Part shown: positions 34,853 through 48,067 of the stretch, piece by piece
Layout of the letters: each line of letters starts with the position of its first letter
Position numbering within the stretch: the first letter of the stretch is position 1
NCBI GenBank assembly: GCA_020747015.1
Contig: JAGTJM010000025.1
Span: 1-64,000, forward strand
DNA: 64,000 nt
Direction of reading: 5' to 3'
From: Pyrenochaeta sp. MPI-SDFR-AT-0127
Taxonomy: Eukaryota > Ascomycota > Dothideomycetes > Pleosporales > Cucurbitariaceae
Position numbers and translations under genes: made by a program
Notes under the pieces: model-generated
The model's input: the letters and a program-made list of their open reading frames with translations, nothing else
Databases searched by the model: none
What the model was told of the DNA's origin: nothing

Positions 34853-36585
34853 GATCAATATATGCTGCCTGGGTTCGTGCGAGATTCGGGGTGAGGGGGC
34901 CGAGGTCGATGATGACTTGGACGAGCTGATGACTTAAGACGATTGGGGTGCGCGGAAGTGGTGGGAAAGTGATGATGACAGAGCAATAAGTTGTGTGACG
35001 ATTGTTCAAAGCACAAACGCCTATTGTACCTTTTTTAAGTTCCTACAGGCTTCCACGGCCCAGTGACGTCCTGGGATTTTCATCACGAGGGACATGATAC
35101 TGACATGGCATCACGGTAACGCTATACATTCCACTCCCTTCGTTCTAGAAGCCTCCCCTCAAATCCCGATTGTTACGCGCAAAGCTTATCCACAAATTCT
35201 GCACAAAACATTCGTCGTCTACCCCCGCTCTCCTACTGCAAAAACTTGGCTTTCGGACACTTGCAAACTTGGCCTTTTCCCCCCACATATCGGCCGCGGG
35301 TATAACAGCCCAGACCTACGCCGATTACTGCTCTCTGGCTTTCCACACGAGCCGTCAGCATGGAGGGCTAAACGGTTGACGCGTTACACACCTGCGTGAC
35401 GTCAGTGTTATCGATAGCAAGGGTAGAATTGTGGATGCGACCGGGATGACGCAGCATGAGTGGATGAATCAGACACCATCGAAGTTCTGATCTCGATGAA
35501 CGGGTAAAAAAGAGTTTTGATAGCCTCTCGATTCGCAAACAACAGATCCACGCAGTTCAAAAGCGTTGGGCAAGCGTCATCCTTTGCCTGGTACATGGGA
35601 ACTCCTGCACTGCAGGATCCTTGCCATGGGGAAGTATATATGTTAGCGGTTTTTAGTTAAAGGTAAATTCAAAGGACCCGTTTCATTTGCGTTTGTGTGG
35701 ACATTTGGTTTTATGAAAATATACGCAAAATGCAAGATAGATAGTTTTATACTCGGGGTGACAAGTTCAAATGCTCGGTCGTTCAGCCTCGCACGTGTCC
35801 TTCCACGCTAGCAAGCCAGCACAAGCACACACCACCGCTTTGCCTCGTCTGCGCCATCTGCTTTGGGACGGCGTCTGCCTTGAGCACTGCAAATTTTCCA
35901 TCGGTGATTGAGGCTCAGCATGCAGAATGTGCTGTTACCTGTCCCTTTGTGCTCCTTTCTGTGAACTGCCAGCCTGCTCATGTTTTGGAGTCCGCGTGTT
36001 GCCCTTTCGTCGACATAGTACCTTGCTGGCACTATAGTAGTCGTTATGAGTACATTAAGGTTTGTAGATTGCTGAGTACCTCACTGACCGGCAGATGTGA
36101 CATGCAAGGATGCACAAAAGTCAAACATGATCGTACATATTCAGGCTACTGACCAGCTAGCATGCAGCTTCGTCCTCCCTCATCACCGCCACGCAGTCAA
36201 CTTCTGCTCTATATCATCGCAAGCGGCCGTCAATATCATGAAAACACTCTCGCTCCTCCGCAGCTCGTGTCAAAACGCCAATCATCGAACCCGCAAATCT
36301 ATGTGCCACTCAAATACCAACAATACAAGGTGGAAGCTTAGGGTATCTCAGGTATAGAGCTGGCCTGTTACAATGCAACATGGCTGCAAATCGGAACAAG
36401 CAACTGCTTCCCGAGCAAACAAACCTAGGGAGGCCAGGAATAAATATCAAACCAAACGCCCGTGCTAAAAAGCACCGAGGATAGAAAAGACGCTGAAACG
36501 CAAGAAGACAACAAATCATGAATGAAATATACACAAGATGGAAAGGAAACGTATGGGTGGACAAGGAAACATGTGAGAGTGCACT
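34853..36585. other. Intergenic, no gene recognised
   Basis: 1.7 kb from the start of paralogue B to the stop of the Lst7 gene. Short frames only. The right half is AT-rich with scattered CA/TA repeats. No RNA gene or transposon end was recognised. Confidence 0.45.
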
Positions 36586-37989
36586 TCATCCATACTGCTT
36601 AATGAGCGAGTGGAGGAGACCGCAGAACAGAGTGTGCAACTCGACGAAGAAGTTCTCTTGGCCGACAATCTCGATCAAGCTCTTCGCCTTCATCACGTCA
36701 CGAGACACACGAGGGAAGCCATCAGGGTCAACCTTCTTGGCTGACAAGAAGGAGGACACTGGAGTAATGTTGCGGGTGGGAGAGCTGGCGGTCGAGGAAA
36801 AGTACCGGTCCTTTTGGGGAGACATGAACATTGGCGGCATAGACGACGCGGAGGTACCCAGGGGAGGAGTACCAGGAACAGCCGTAGTCGGACGCGACAA
36901 ACTCTGGGAAGCATAGCTCTCGCGCTCAAGCACCCTTTCGGCCAGCGCAACAATGCGGTTGGCGATGCCCTCGAATACTTCGGTAATCTTTACCATGGCC
37001 TTGGTGGCTCTTCGGCAATCGCGCCCGGCCATTGCAATCAGTGCATAGGTGCGCTTGTGTCCTCGGGAGCGAGGGTCTTGAAGACGAAATACATACGCAA
37101 TGGTGTAACCAGCCACTGAATCTCCGAAGAAGAGCGGTCCGGAAGGCTTACTCAGGGGGAGAACCTCGGTGGAGAGGGTGCGTATGCATGTGCGTCGAAG
37201 AAGAGAATAGGTGGTAGGTGACTGTGGCTGGCTGGTAGAGATGTAATTCAAGGTATGTGTATGCATGCCTCTGGAAACGAGCATTGGTGAGGCAGGAATA
37301 GAGTCAGGGTAAGACCTTGAGTTACCGCTCTCAAACGAGGTGGACTGCTCCGTGTCTGAGACATCGGACGAGTCGGTACTACTGACATCATCGCGAGAGA
37401 CGGGTCGGCGCACTGGGTAGTTCTGGGAACTGCGTAGCACGGGACTACCGTTCCTGCCCCGTCCGTCCTTGGAGGGGCTGCCCGGGGCGCCGTTTGGAAG
37501 CTTATCTCTGTACTTCTTGGGGACCTCCATCTGGCAGTTCTCGCAGACATCCGGGTCCGAGTCGAGGGTGCTGCTGGTTCTCCTGCCGCCGAAACTGCTG
37601 CTGGCGGACGAGGGAAAGCTGGGGAAGTATGGATTATGTGTAGGTGAGCGTGGGGAAGTGGGTGGGGTTTCGAAGGGCGAGTTGAGCTGTGGCAGGCGCT
37701 CCCCGAGTTTCAGGGACGTGGGCTGGTCATAGAGGCCGTTGTAGGCGTAGGCCGCATGCGGCTCTTCGGAAGGGGGCGTCACGCATGGGTTGCAGGAGCC
37801 GCATGGCGAAGTCGAGGCTTGAGTGCAGATGATAGACGTGGGACCGTGGACCTCGCAAAAGTGTGCCAACGAGATCTGTGCATTCAGGTCAGCTCTGGGG
37901 GTGTTCCAAGGGCAGGATGCCGGGGCCGCGAACGCCTGGGTGCGGCGAGGCGTGGGTTAAGCGCGCGGGAAGCTTACCGTAAAGTCCAT
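36586..37989 (-). CDS. LST7: Lst7/folliculin-family protein
   Basis: Predicted 433 aa from a 4-codon first exon (37978-37989) and exon 36586-37875, with a 102-bp intron. The join gives MDFTISLAHFCEVHGPTSIICTQ, split here only to show the match with the folliculin N-terminus. A CxxC-like pair (CGSCNPC) and a long Ser/Pro-rich insert (about 70-200) precede the rest of the longin domain, which ends with YALIAMAGRD and ENFFVELHTLFCGLLHSLI. Fungal Lst7 is the short longin-only form; it pairs with Lst4 as a GAP for the Rag GTPase Gtr2 at the vacuole in amino-acid signalling to TORC1. No DENN domain was seen, as expected for Lst7. The tiny first exon is supported by an exact splice and the conserved start. 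Confidence 0.85.
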
Positions 37990-40144
37990 TTTCCTCGTCT
38001 GTCTCAAGTCTACGGCTTCATGGTGTTGGGGGTATGTGCAGTGGTGGGTGGATAGCGGTGGCTCAGCTGACAATCGATAGCCCCTGCGCGCTCAGAGGGG
38101 TGTAGTGGCCGCGGTCCGGTGCGCCCGGAGTATTGGGGGGTGTGGTGCGGGTGCGGCTGTGAGTGGTGAATGGGCAGATGGCGGCCAGGCACGGGTGTCG
38201 ACAGGTCTCAGACGAGAGAGGGGTGGCGAGGTCGCGTGGTGGTGAAGGTGGAGGGTGGAGGTGGACGACGAGGAGCCAAGCGTGGCACTCGGATGGGGGT
38301 GGTGGTGTTTGGCCGCAACCGTTGAGGCGGGCGCAGAGGGTTATATGGGCTAGGGCGGCACGCTAGGATGGCAGCAGTGAGCTTGTGCAGGACAAAAGCT
38401 ACTTGGAGGAGGAGAGCGCGCGAGCGAGTAGCAGCAGGCATGGCGCCGAGGGAGCAGCGGCGGGATTTAGCTTCCATAATGGCTTTGGGAGCAATTACGG
38501 GGGGGGCGCGCGCTGCAGAGGATGATGGAAGAGCCGACGCTACTGAGACCAGGGTTACACGGGCTCTTGTTGCGGTCAGTATCAGCGCGGCGCCATTGGC
38601 CGGGTAGCTGGCGTCGCACAGCGTGCCAGAGACAGTTGACATGTGGAAGAGGGCCGATAGAGACGCAAGCCGCTGTGCGACTGCGGCTATGCGCCTCTGC
38701 TTGAATAGCCTACATTGCCAAAGGGTCGACGAAGGCACTCCTTGCACAGCATGGACAAGGCGAGGCGGGCCATGTCTTCCTGGGGGGAGGACACTCTCGT
38801 CGAGCACACGACCAGAACCCAAGCTGCCGGCAATACTTGCTTAAGCCGTCCAAGCTGCACAAGCTGCATCTGCACCGCTCCCCGTCCTACACGTGCAGCC
38901 AATAGGACGCCGCGCATTCGCTCCATCGACTACCAGTCGCTCTTGCACGTTGGGGAATGCACGGCTTCCCGATCCAGCGTCCGTGACTGCCTGCTTTGGC
39001 CGTAGATCAACAAACGTCCATTGGGGGGAGCATAGCATGGTCAATCAGCAATCACAGGCCCCGTCGCCCCTGCATCGTCTACATTGACCACTGTTGCACG
39101 TCATTCCTCTTTGGCCGCGGAATCCCATCACATCTCATTTGCATATCCGTATGGCCTGCATTCGTGTTTCGTCTCAAGAAGGGGACGAGAAAAAAAAATA
39201 TCCCCACTAATCACGCTGCCCTCAAAACTCTTCCCCCCTTCCGCACATGCAAGGCCTCGCAAGCAGCCACTCAGCTAACACGCCTTAGTGGGATCAAATA
39301 GTGGACCGCAACTTCTTCAATAGCAGACCGCGTAATTACTGCTGAGTAAGTCATGGGCTCCCTCCCACGCGCCCGCAGCAGTCCTGCCGAGTTACGCTCG
39401 CTCACTACGCTACCGGTATGCTCCACCTCGACCATTGCGGTATGTCATCACGCTTTCTAGAAGAAAACGCACGAGCTCCATGGAATCAATCAAGTGGGGA
39501 CAATAGCCTGTCTGCTCGGCCCTCGTTGCTCCGTTGTCGACGGCAACCACTGCAGGGTCCCTTGCTATTGCTGTGCACCTCTGTTATTGTCGACGTTGAC
39601 CTCGTTCCCGCCGCTTACCACAACTCCGGAAGAATGCGGTAAATCTGGGGAATGCGTGGCCACCAATCTCAACTCTGCCCAATCCACTGGCCCGCCAATT
39701 CGATCAATCGACTGCTCAACCCGAGCCATGAGTTCAAAAAGCCCAGAACAAAGTGGATTTGCTTAACACCCTCCGGTTAAGGTCAAGGGCTTCAGATTGC
39801 TCCGACAGTAAAGTCTTACCCGTTTGCTAGTCAGGGCCCGGTGGCTCGTATCCACTGCCTGTCCAGTGACCGATGCAGGGCCACTGGTGGCCGTCGGCCT
39901 CAAGATCAACTAACAGCTATAGCGCGAATCGCGACTGATCCAGTACGTAATGCATAAGGGCTGGTTGCATTGAAAAGAAAAAAAAACTAAAGCCAAACAA
40001 GCAGCTACAGGTCCTCACAGGTCACCAGTGTAGAAAGAAACTAGATGTTACTAGCATGCGGCTCTTGAAAAGGCCCACAAAATTACAGGGCTGCCGATTG
40101 CCATCCTATTGGTACAATTGGTTATTTTACAAAAAATGCTCAAC
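37990..40144. other. Intergenic, no gene recognised
   Basis: 2.2 kb. The left half (38.0-39.0 kb) is strikingly G-rich on the plus strand. It contains overlapping open frames, the longest 204 codons on the minus strand at 38208-38822, that look like composition artefacts. The left part should be the Lst7 promoter. Nothing else is supported. Confidence 0.45.
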
Positions 40145-41483
40145 CTACTGTTCGTGTTCGTCCTCAGAATCGCCCCCATCCGGTGTTCGGCCCTGCAAGA
40201 TATCGTAACCCATGATTTCGTTGATGAATTTCTTCGACATCTTCAGCTCCTCATAGCGCACCTGCTCCTGCTCGGTGAACTCCCTTCGCCCAGGGCCCAT
40301 CATCTGCGCTATCAGTGGCTCCCAGATTTGGTCGAGCTGAGTGATACCAATCCGTGCACAGGGAACGTCGTCCAACAACGCAGGCGAAACAACACCAATA
40401 TCTCGCCAGTGCCGTCTCCAGCATCTGCTGGTATGCGGCGATAGGTGTGTCCTATATGCATGAAGATACCTGCGTCGCTCGCTGTATGTGCGGCAGGCAA
40501 GCAGCTTTGCGATCTGGCCAATGCCTCCAAGGACGAGGAAAAATGATACGTCCTCTGCGCAAGCAGGCTGGCTGGACCACCCTCGCAGCAGCTTCTCAAC
40601 CGTGCCAGTGTGGCTGGAAGGCCGCAGCTTTCGTTGCAGTACCTGTACGATAAAGCAGTACATGTAGAAGTACTGCAACCGCAATGGTGGATCCAACTTC
40701 TTCATGATCTTCCTCTCCTGGCTCGTGATACCTCCAGTAGTACAGATCAGGTAGCCAATGTGCGAGCGCGGCCGGATACGGCCGAGGTCTCTGTCCAAAA
40801 GTAGCCGTCGGTGCTCATCCAAGAAGTACCCAACTCCGAAAACTAACGGCATCATCCTCTCGTATGCTGATGTCCACAGCTGTCGCTGACGTGGGCATGC
40901 CTGCTCCAGTGCATCGCCCACAAGGATGTCGGCTAGCTGCCGGGTCAATCTCATCGAGGCGATATGTCGTCGCCTCATAGCCAGGAGAAAAGGGAAATCA
41001 ACAGCATGGAGCCTTGGAGCGGGATACAAGCGCAGGTGTAGGTTACCCATGCGGTGCTGCACCCAAAAGCGCACAAGCGCAGGCGCATTGCTCGTGACGA
41101 GCTCATTTAGCATGCGGGATGTCCTTCTTAGAGAGAGCACGTCTGCGACGCATAGCTCGCGCAGAACGTGGAGGTGGAGCTCATTTGGCAGCCGAAACAG
41201 TGCTTCCAGAAAGGGACTGTATCATGTTTTAGCACGTCTCACCCCTTCTCCCATGGACAGAGCGTCATGCGTACCTCGATGAGTTCGGAATCAGCACCTC
41301 GCCCGATGTTGTTGTTGTTGTCCTCCTCCCAACCCGCAGCGACGCCAGCAACCTGCTCTGAAAGCTGCCAGCCGCCTTTCCCAAGCTCGGTCTTTTTTTG
41401 GCAATAGCTTTGTCGCTTGGAGCCACTGCGAAGCCGCTCCTCGTCCGCTCCGGTGCTGCATTACCTCGCCGAAACCTCTCCAT
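40145..41483 (-). CDS. F-box-like protein of unknown substrate
   Basis: Predicted 426 aa from exons 41275-41483 and 40145-41216, with a 58-bp intron (branch GCTAAAAC). Exon 1 encodes a basic, Arg/Ser/Thr-rich leader. Right after the splice comes LFRLPNELHLHVLRELCVAD, an F-box-like helix pair, then a long mostly helical Arg-rich region and an acidic tail (DGGDSEDEHE). F-box proteins recruit substrates to SCF ubiquitin ligases through Skp1. No LRR, WD or Kelch repeats were recognised. Many paralogous orphan F-box-like proteins of this layout occur in filamentous ascomycetes. The start at 41483 is the first ATG in frame; another start is possible. Confidence 0.72.
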
Positions 41484-43724
41484 AGCCAACTTCGCCCTCG
41501 TGCGCCGTGCCGAATATCACCGGCCAAATCCGCGGAATTGCAGCGCTCAGCGCGCGTTCTCGTTGCGTAACGTCAACTCCAGATGCCTCATTATCGCAAC
41601 AAAGTTGGCGGCATTTTGATCAAGGTCGCACAGGCAGTGAAAGTGGAGATGAAGAGGAGGGAAACGGCGGGCATGCGCATGATGAGGTGCAGACAACCCA
41701 GCCCAGCCCAGCCCAGCTCGGGGATCGGTAAACGAAAGCAGGACTATGCATGGTTCGGGGCCCGGTCAAGCCACTTTGGCCACGAGGCAGCAATCTGAAA
41801 CGTCAGGTTAGCCGGGGCATCCATTGATAGGGCGTTGTGGCTAGCCAGTCAGATGGACGTGGTTTGGCTGAGGCGCACGGCTACGTGGGATGTCCGCGAT
41901 TCACGACGACAGCGGCTTGACTCGAGCATCGATGGTTTTAATCAACTCCACTCATACCGAATCTAAACTAACATCTATTTCGGCAGTATTCTAGAAAACA
42001 GTCCAAACTAAGCACCCAGTTGCCAATGACTGCTGCGGTTTGGGCCCCTCGGTGCTGCGAGTGTCAAGAGGCCCAACGTTGAAACCCGCATAGATTAGAC
42101 GCACACCTCGCCTCGTGGCCACCCGCATAAACTTTGACAGCCGTGCGCCACCGTCTCCCCCTCAGATATCCAACGTTGTCCCTGCCAAAAGTCCCTCACA
42201 CTGCTTCACTTCTACAGCAATAGGCCATGCCTTTCGGAGAGTTGTGTTGCCGCAAGCATTGCATGCACTGTCCCCCGTAGGAACCAAAGTACCACAACGG
42301 CTTTGCTTGGCCAGATGCGTGGCGAGTCTGGGCCTTTTCTTAACGTCGTTTCGCGGATCGCACGGCAATGCAGCATGTGAGATTATTAAACATGGCAAGG
42401 CTAGCCTATTGTGACCGAAAGAGTAACGACTCATAGCATTGGTGGGTACTTTGCGCTGCAAGTAATCGGATCTTGAAATTGACTTGCAGGAGGCCAGGCA
42501 TTACGATCGGCCATGTGATCGGCATCACAATGAGTAATGATTTTATCGCCACAGTATCGAACGAGAAATAGTAGCTGCTCATCAGAACGGATAAGAGTAT
42601 CGCGTATCGCGCATCGTGATGTATCAGGTGGAGCGCTATGGTATGGAGATATGTGGGACTGATTGACTATACTGGCCAAGCAAGTCGGTCTGGCCAAATC
42701 TACCTTGATCCTTTCTCCATCCATGCTCATGGATACATAAGAGTATTTGTTGAATAGATCACGCAGGAACGTCATACCTCCCCTTGCAAACCCCACCTGG
42801 TATGCAGATAGTGTCACGACACACGAAGACTTTGAACACTACTCCTGCGTCCCGACGACGAAGCGCATGGGTTCAACTATTGTCCTGTTGTTGTATTCAA
42901 GATGTTGCTCCACATCTATCAGTAACCGAGTACAAGAGGTGGCTGATTGGATTGTTCTCATACCTCCTCAATTGCTGTACGACTTGGAACGGAATATCCT
43001 TACACTCGGAGACTACGAAATTCACAATACTTGCTCTGCCCTGATCTCCCATGCCCCAGTCTCTCAAAACAGGGGTTCTTTCTCGGAGAATATGTGATCA
43101 TTGTGCTACAAAGACGTCTCGATTAGCGACATCTGGATGCAGGCTCGGAAAGTCAACTTCTACGACGTATCGACTCAATGAACTGTTCCACAGCGTTGCT
43201 GATACAACAGCTGTAGGGCTTCATTGACAAGCAGTTGTGCCACATGTACTGGACAGTGTGAAGCGAGTTTGTACAAATTCAACGATTTAGGATTCTGAAG
43301 AATAGCCAATCATGGGGATGTTGGGAAACGCGACAGCTCGCAACAAATCGTCATCGCAGCCACGGCCCAGGGTTCAATCAATCATGTCGACCATCTCATC
43401 AGTCATATATGCTTAGTAAATGTCTAAAACTCCTATTGACCTCCTATTGGCATATTTTTGCATCTTCACGCTGGATACGCGCCCTAGTCAACATTAGGAT
43501 ATCAAACCCTGATTCAACCAACCCCACTTCCTCATCCTCCACAATTATACGTATCTGTGATTTCAACACGATGTAGCACGACAAGCCCTTTCGACTCGCA
43601 TATGTTGCACTTCCCTTCCGCCATGCCGCGAATGTCGTGCACACATATCGACTGATCGCTCCCGCGAACCTTAATTCCCTCCCGCGGGTTGCACAACATT
43701 GCATCTACATCCGTATCTGTTACC
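41484..43724. other. Intergenic, no gene recognised
   Basis: 2.2 kb between two divergently transcribed genes. It contains four tandem CCCAG units at 41698-41717. A 128-codon open frame on the minus strand (42431-42817) has no domain and no splice partner. No transposon ends recognised. Confidence 0.45.
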
Positions 43725-44195
43725 ATGAGTTCCGCGCCCCCTAAACAAGAAAGCACACCCCTCGTCCTGCATGTCGATGCGATTGAACACCAACCCCCGG
43801 AGTCCTTCCCCGATGCAAATACAGGCGGAAACGTCTCGTGGAAAACTCTCCTCTCGGCACCACAGACACAGACAGATACCCTTACAGCTGGCATCGCGAC
43901 GTGTCCGCCTGGACAGAGCGCGGGCTGCGCAGGCCATTTGAAGCCACATCGCCATTCGCATGCTGAGCTGTACCATGTCACGTCTGGAACGGGTGTCGTT
44001 ACTATTGACGGCGTGGAGCATGAGGTGCGCAAAGGGAGTGTAGTGTATATCCCCGGCGACGCCGAGCATGGGGTTCAAAACACGGGGAAAGATGAATTTA
44101 AATGGTTGTATGTCTTTGCTGCAGATGGGTTTGGAGAGATTGTTTATCGGTTCGATGAGGATGGAGTGAAGGGAAGGATTCAAGCGAAGTTGTGA
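43725..44195 (+). CDS. Cupin-domain protein
   Basis: Predicted 156 aa, single exon. The first ATG in frame is at 43725. The single cupin barrel carries motif 1 as HRHSHAELYHVTSGTG (two His, one Glu) and motif 2 as GSVVYIPGDAEHGVQN (third His), so all four metal ligands are present. Small cytosolic cupins of this type include metal-dependent dioxygenases, isomerases and lyases; nothing here fixes the substrate. No signal peptide. It stands alone between large gene-poor stretches, with no cluster partner in sight. Confidence 0.85.
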   Translation: MSSAPPKQESTPLVLHVDAIEHQPPESFPDANTGGNVSWKTLLSAPQTQTDTLTAGIATCPPGQSAGCAGHLKPHRHSHAELYHVTSGTGVVTIDGVEHEVRKGSVVYIPGDAEHGVQNTGKDEFKWLYVFAADGFGEIVYRFDEDGVKGRIQAKL

Positions 44196-45664
44196 TGTGT
44201 ACAGTGTTTTGATTTGATAGATTGATTGTATGAACAATGATGGGAAGGAGATGCATTGCAGTACAGAAAATATGTGCAAGCAGAGAGCTTTCTGCTCAGA
44301 ATGGTTGATGCGAAAGAATATAAGTTGAATGCCTGATTTTCATGAACGACCAACTCAACACAGTCCCTTGACTGCAGACTCATCAAACAAGTTCCCAATA
44401 TGCAACAGGAATATCTTCCATCTTCCACACTCTTGCCAATTAGGGCGTATTCCTATAGTTGCTCCATCCGCCACGAGAATGCTTAGTATGAAGTCTATAT
44501 CTTCCAGAATACTAACCGCGGATACGGTTAAGACTGGCATACCGCGAATACCGACGACAAGTTCTTTGCAAGTTATAAGTGAATATACCTGAGTATCGAG
44601 ACAAAGTACGCAGCGACACGGAATGATTAGATTTGTTTAAAACTATATCCGGATGTATCCGAGGATGTGAAAAACGTGTAGCACTGAGACGGATCCAGCT
44701 GTAGTGGGTTCGCATTCATAAGCTCCAATATGGCACAGCCTTCGTTTTGTATGGATTTGAAAACCTTGTGGTGACCTAACTTTTAAGCAGATGGTAAACA
44801 TGATTTCTGGAAATAGTCATGGTAGGCTCAAACCTGAAAAAGGAGAAGAGATACGAGCCGTTGATCGGTGTGATGAATTGTGGAAGTTAGCCTTTTGCTT
44901 GAATTACTAGAGCAAACGGTCTTAGATTCAAGTGTAGAGCATTGCTATCTCCTGTAGATAAATGATCCACCTCATTCCTATTAGGATATCCGGGCTATAG
45001 TCAAACCCCTTTTGATTCGTGCGAAGATTGGTAGGGTATCACAAGCAAAAGTGTTTAGGGGTATTCAAAGTATGATCCGTCTTGTACATTTGCTTTAATA
45101 TCTAGCCCGAAGTTACGGCGCGGAAATGAGATGTTGAAGCTCAAGGATGCTTGTGACGTAGGCTAGAATAGGGTCAGACCTTAGGAGAACTCCTCAGATC
45201 GCCATGTCTCCTGCTTCTTCAATTCAACCGGTGGCACAAACGACTTTGCTTGAGAGCTCCTACCCGGAGTACGCCTTTAGTTTTGCTGATCTTCTGAATT
45301 CAAAAACTGAGCGCGGGTGAACGTGCCCGGACATCGGGTGAATCTCCAGCGTCCGGGTAAATACATAGGTACCTGTAAACCTTGAACCATGATTATGAAT
45401 CGAATGCTAGAGACCCCCGCCGTGAAGATGCGCGGGGTACTTCGTAAAAGTGGACTAAGTTAATGAACAAGCAATACTGAATGGGCGGAAAAACTTCGGC
45501 TCGTGAATGCTTGCGGTATTTCGACCATAGTCTTAATCTATCCTAACATATCTACATCCAGAATACTGTCAACATATGTAGATTTATAGGTATACAGATG
45601 GCCGTCCATAATTCTTATAGGTGCGTATCAAATCTTCAGCCTGTTTTTGATACAATCAAGTACA
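44196..45664. other. Intergenic, no gene recognised
   Basis: 1.5 kb, AT-rich, with stops in all frames at short intervals. It holds the upstream region of the GH43 gene. Confidence 0.5.
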
Positions 45665-47448
45665 ATGCTGGCTCTTAAAGCATTCTCGATAGTGTCGCTT
45701 TGGCTGACCTCTGCGGTCCATTGCAGCGGTATGAACAAGACCTTCACAAACCCCATCCTCCCCGGGTGGAATTCCGACCCTAGCTGCACGTTTGTCAAAG
45801 AATGGGACAACACATTTTTCTGCACGACTTCTTCTTTCCTGGCATTTCCTGGAGTACCGGTCTTTGCGAGCAAGGATCTCACAAACTGGAGGTTGGCCAG
45901 CTACGCTCTGAGTCGGCCCGCTCAGTTACCAGAATTGTCCAACAAGGGTCAACAGAATGAGGGTATCTGGGCATCAACGATCCGCTTCCACAAGGGCACT
46001 TTCTACCTGATCACATCGTACGTCCAATTTACCGACTGGGCACCCAAGATTCTGCTCTTTACCACGAAGGATCCGTTCAACGATGCTTCTTGGAGCGATC
46101 CAGTCGTAATCGAGAATCCTGCGAATGACATTGACCCTGACATCTTCTGGGATGACGACGGCAAAATCTACATGGCAGTTGCTGCTGGCATCTGGATCAG
46201 CGAAATCGACATTGTCACAGGTTCTGCGACGCAGCCGTTCAAAGTTTGGAACGGCACTGGAGATCGAAACCCTGAAGGCCCTCATTTGTATAGGAAGGAT
46301 GACTACTATTACCTTCTAATTGGTGAAGGAGGAACCGAGACAAACCATAGTGTGACTATCGCCCGCTCGAAGGACATCAAGGGACCTTATGATGGATTTG
46401 CTGGCAATCCAATCTTGACAGCTAAGAACACTCCGGAGTATTTCCAGACTGTGGGGCACGCAGACTTCTTCCAAGATGCCTCAAACAATTGGTGGTCCGT
46501 CGCGCTAGCCACTCGATCAGGCCCTGCGTGGGAGGTGTACCCTATGGGTAGAGAGACAGTCTTGGTACCTGTTACCTGGGAAAAAGGCGCTTGGCCAGTG
46601 CTAGACCCCGCGCGTGGAAGAATGACTGGGCCACTTCCTCCGACAAACAAGAAGGTCAAAGGTAGCGGGCCATTTGTTGATGATCCAGATGTGCTCGACT
46701 TTCCTCCCAATTCGGCGATCCCGCGTCAGCTACTTTTCTGGCGGCCACCTAAAACATCTCTGTTTGCCATTTCGCCACCAGGTCATCCAAACACCTTGAG
46801 AATTGCACCATCTAGAGTCAATCTAACTGCGAATGAAGCATTCCAGCCTTCAGAAGGCCTGGGATTTATTGCACGCAAGCAGACAAGCACTGTCTTCGAC
46901 TATAGCGTGGACGTGTCGTTTAAACCTGTCAATGAAGGAGAGGAGGCTGGTATATCCGTATTTTTGACCCAACTACAGCACATCGACCTTAGCATCATAA
47001 ATGTTGGTGCAAATAACAGCAATGCTTCGACACCGCATCTCAGATTCCGTGTCGAAGCCTCAGGCAAGCCTAATGCCACGGTGCCTGAAACCAAGACTGT
47101 CCCAGTTCCAGCATCCTGGAAATCTCATTCCATCCGCCTCAAGGTCGAGGCAACTAGAGACTCGAAGTACATCTTTTCAGCTTCTTCCGGGTCAAAGTCT
47201 GACAAGCCCACCGTACTTGGATCCGCAAGTGCTGCTATCGTCTCAGGAGGAAGTGGGCCTTTCACCGGTGAGTCGAATGAATCTTTGAAACAATGACTGA
47301 AGGCACAAACTGACCATGCACAGGCACTTTGGTTGGCGCTTTTGCTACAAGCAATGGTGGAACTGGCGCCACTCCAGCGTACTTCAGCCGATGGAGATAC
47401 ACACCAAAGGAGCAGGCTATAACCGAGAAGGAGTTCATTCCAGCTTGA
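45665..47448 (+). CDS. Secreted glycoside hydrolase family 43 protein
   Basis: Predicted 575 aa from exons 45665-47277 minus the last ten bases (that is 45665-47267) and 47324-47448, with a 56-bp intron (47268-47323). The ATG at 45665 gives a signal peptide ending near AVHCSG. The five-bladed catalytic domain shows general base Asp in NSDPSC, the pKa-modulating Asp in DIDPDIFWDDDG and acid Glu in NPEGPHLY. A C-terminal beta-sandwich (about 350-575) completes the usual two-domain form of GH43 beta-xylosidases and arabinofuranosidases. Likely role: trimming plant hemicellulose side chains outside the cell; the precise linkage cannot be read from sequence. The second exon supplies the final YFSRWRYTPKEQ region, which unspliced reading would lose. 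Confidence 0.9.
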
Positions 47449-48067
47449 GTATCAAAGAGACAGAAGACTACTTCCAACATGTTCTCATAGCTTCATGTAC
47501 AATGTCTGATGCAGGCAAGCATCCACTTGTAGACAGTAAGATGAGGTATCAATGGTTTTCTACATGTCGATTCTAGAAAGTAGTGCTTAACTTGCAGAAT
47601 TAGATTTGTCTTGTCTGGAAGACCCGGGTTGATCACTAACATGCTTCAATATCCTGTGCAATAATGACTGATACTTTGCGCGCTGATCAAGTGTGGATTT
47701 GCAGACGCTAAGTTGTGCCGCATCACCCAGCAGATCACAACCAATGCTTCACACCAAGAGTGGACATTGTTCTGTACATTAATTCTTAATATTTAATCGC
47801 TATTTTTAAGGTCTCTTTATCTACCATAGATACATCTTGTCCTCAGCTTCTCTTCAGATCTGTAGCGTATACGTTTCTGGACTTGCACAGGAAAGTATCA
47901 AATGGTTGTTCGTGCAGCGGAGTGGCATTATCCGCCATGTAAATGATTATATTGTCAACTTTGTTCATATATAGCGCCCTAACGGCCCTGAAATAGCCCG
48001 GTTGCGAAAGAAAATACCCAAACGAAGTCCAGCTGCGGTATTACTGACGCCATACTGATGGCACATG
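47449..48067. other. Intergenic between convergent genes
   Basis: About 0.6 kb, AT-rich. No gene is recognised; probably two 3' untranslated regions. Confidence 0.5.

Noticed and set aside
38208..38822. 204-codon minus-strand frame in the G-rich gap
   Set aside because: Long frames are expected in such biased sequence; no motif, splice partner or start context supports it.
42431..42817. 128-codon minus-strand frame
   Set aside because: Mixed composition but no recognisable domain and no joining exon on either side.
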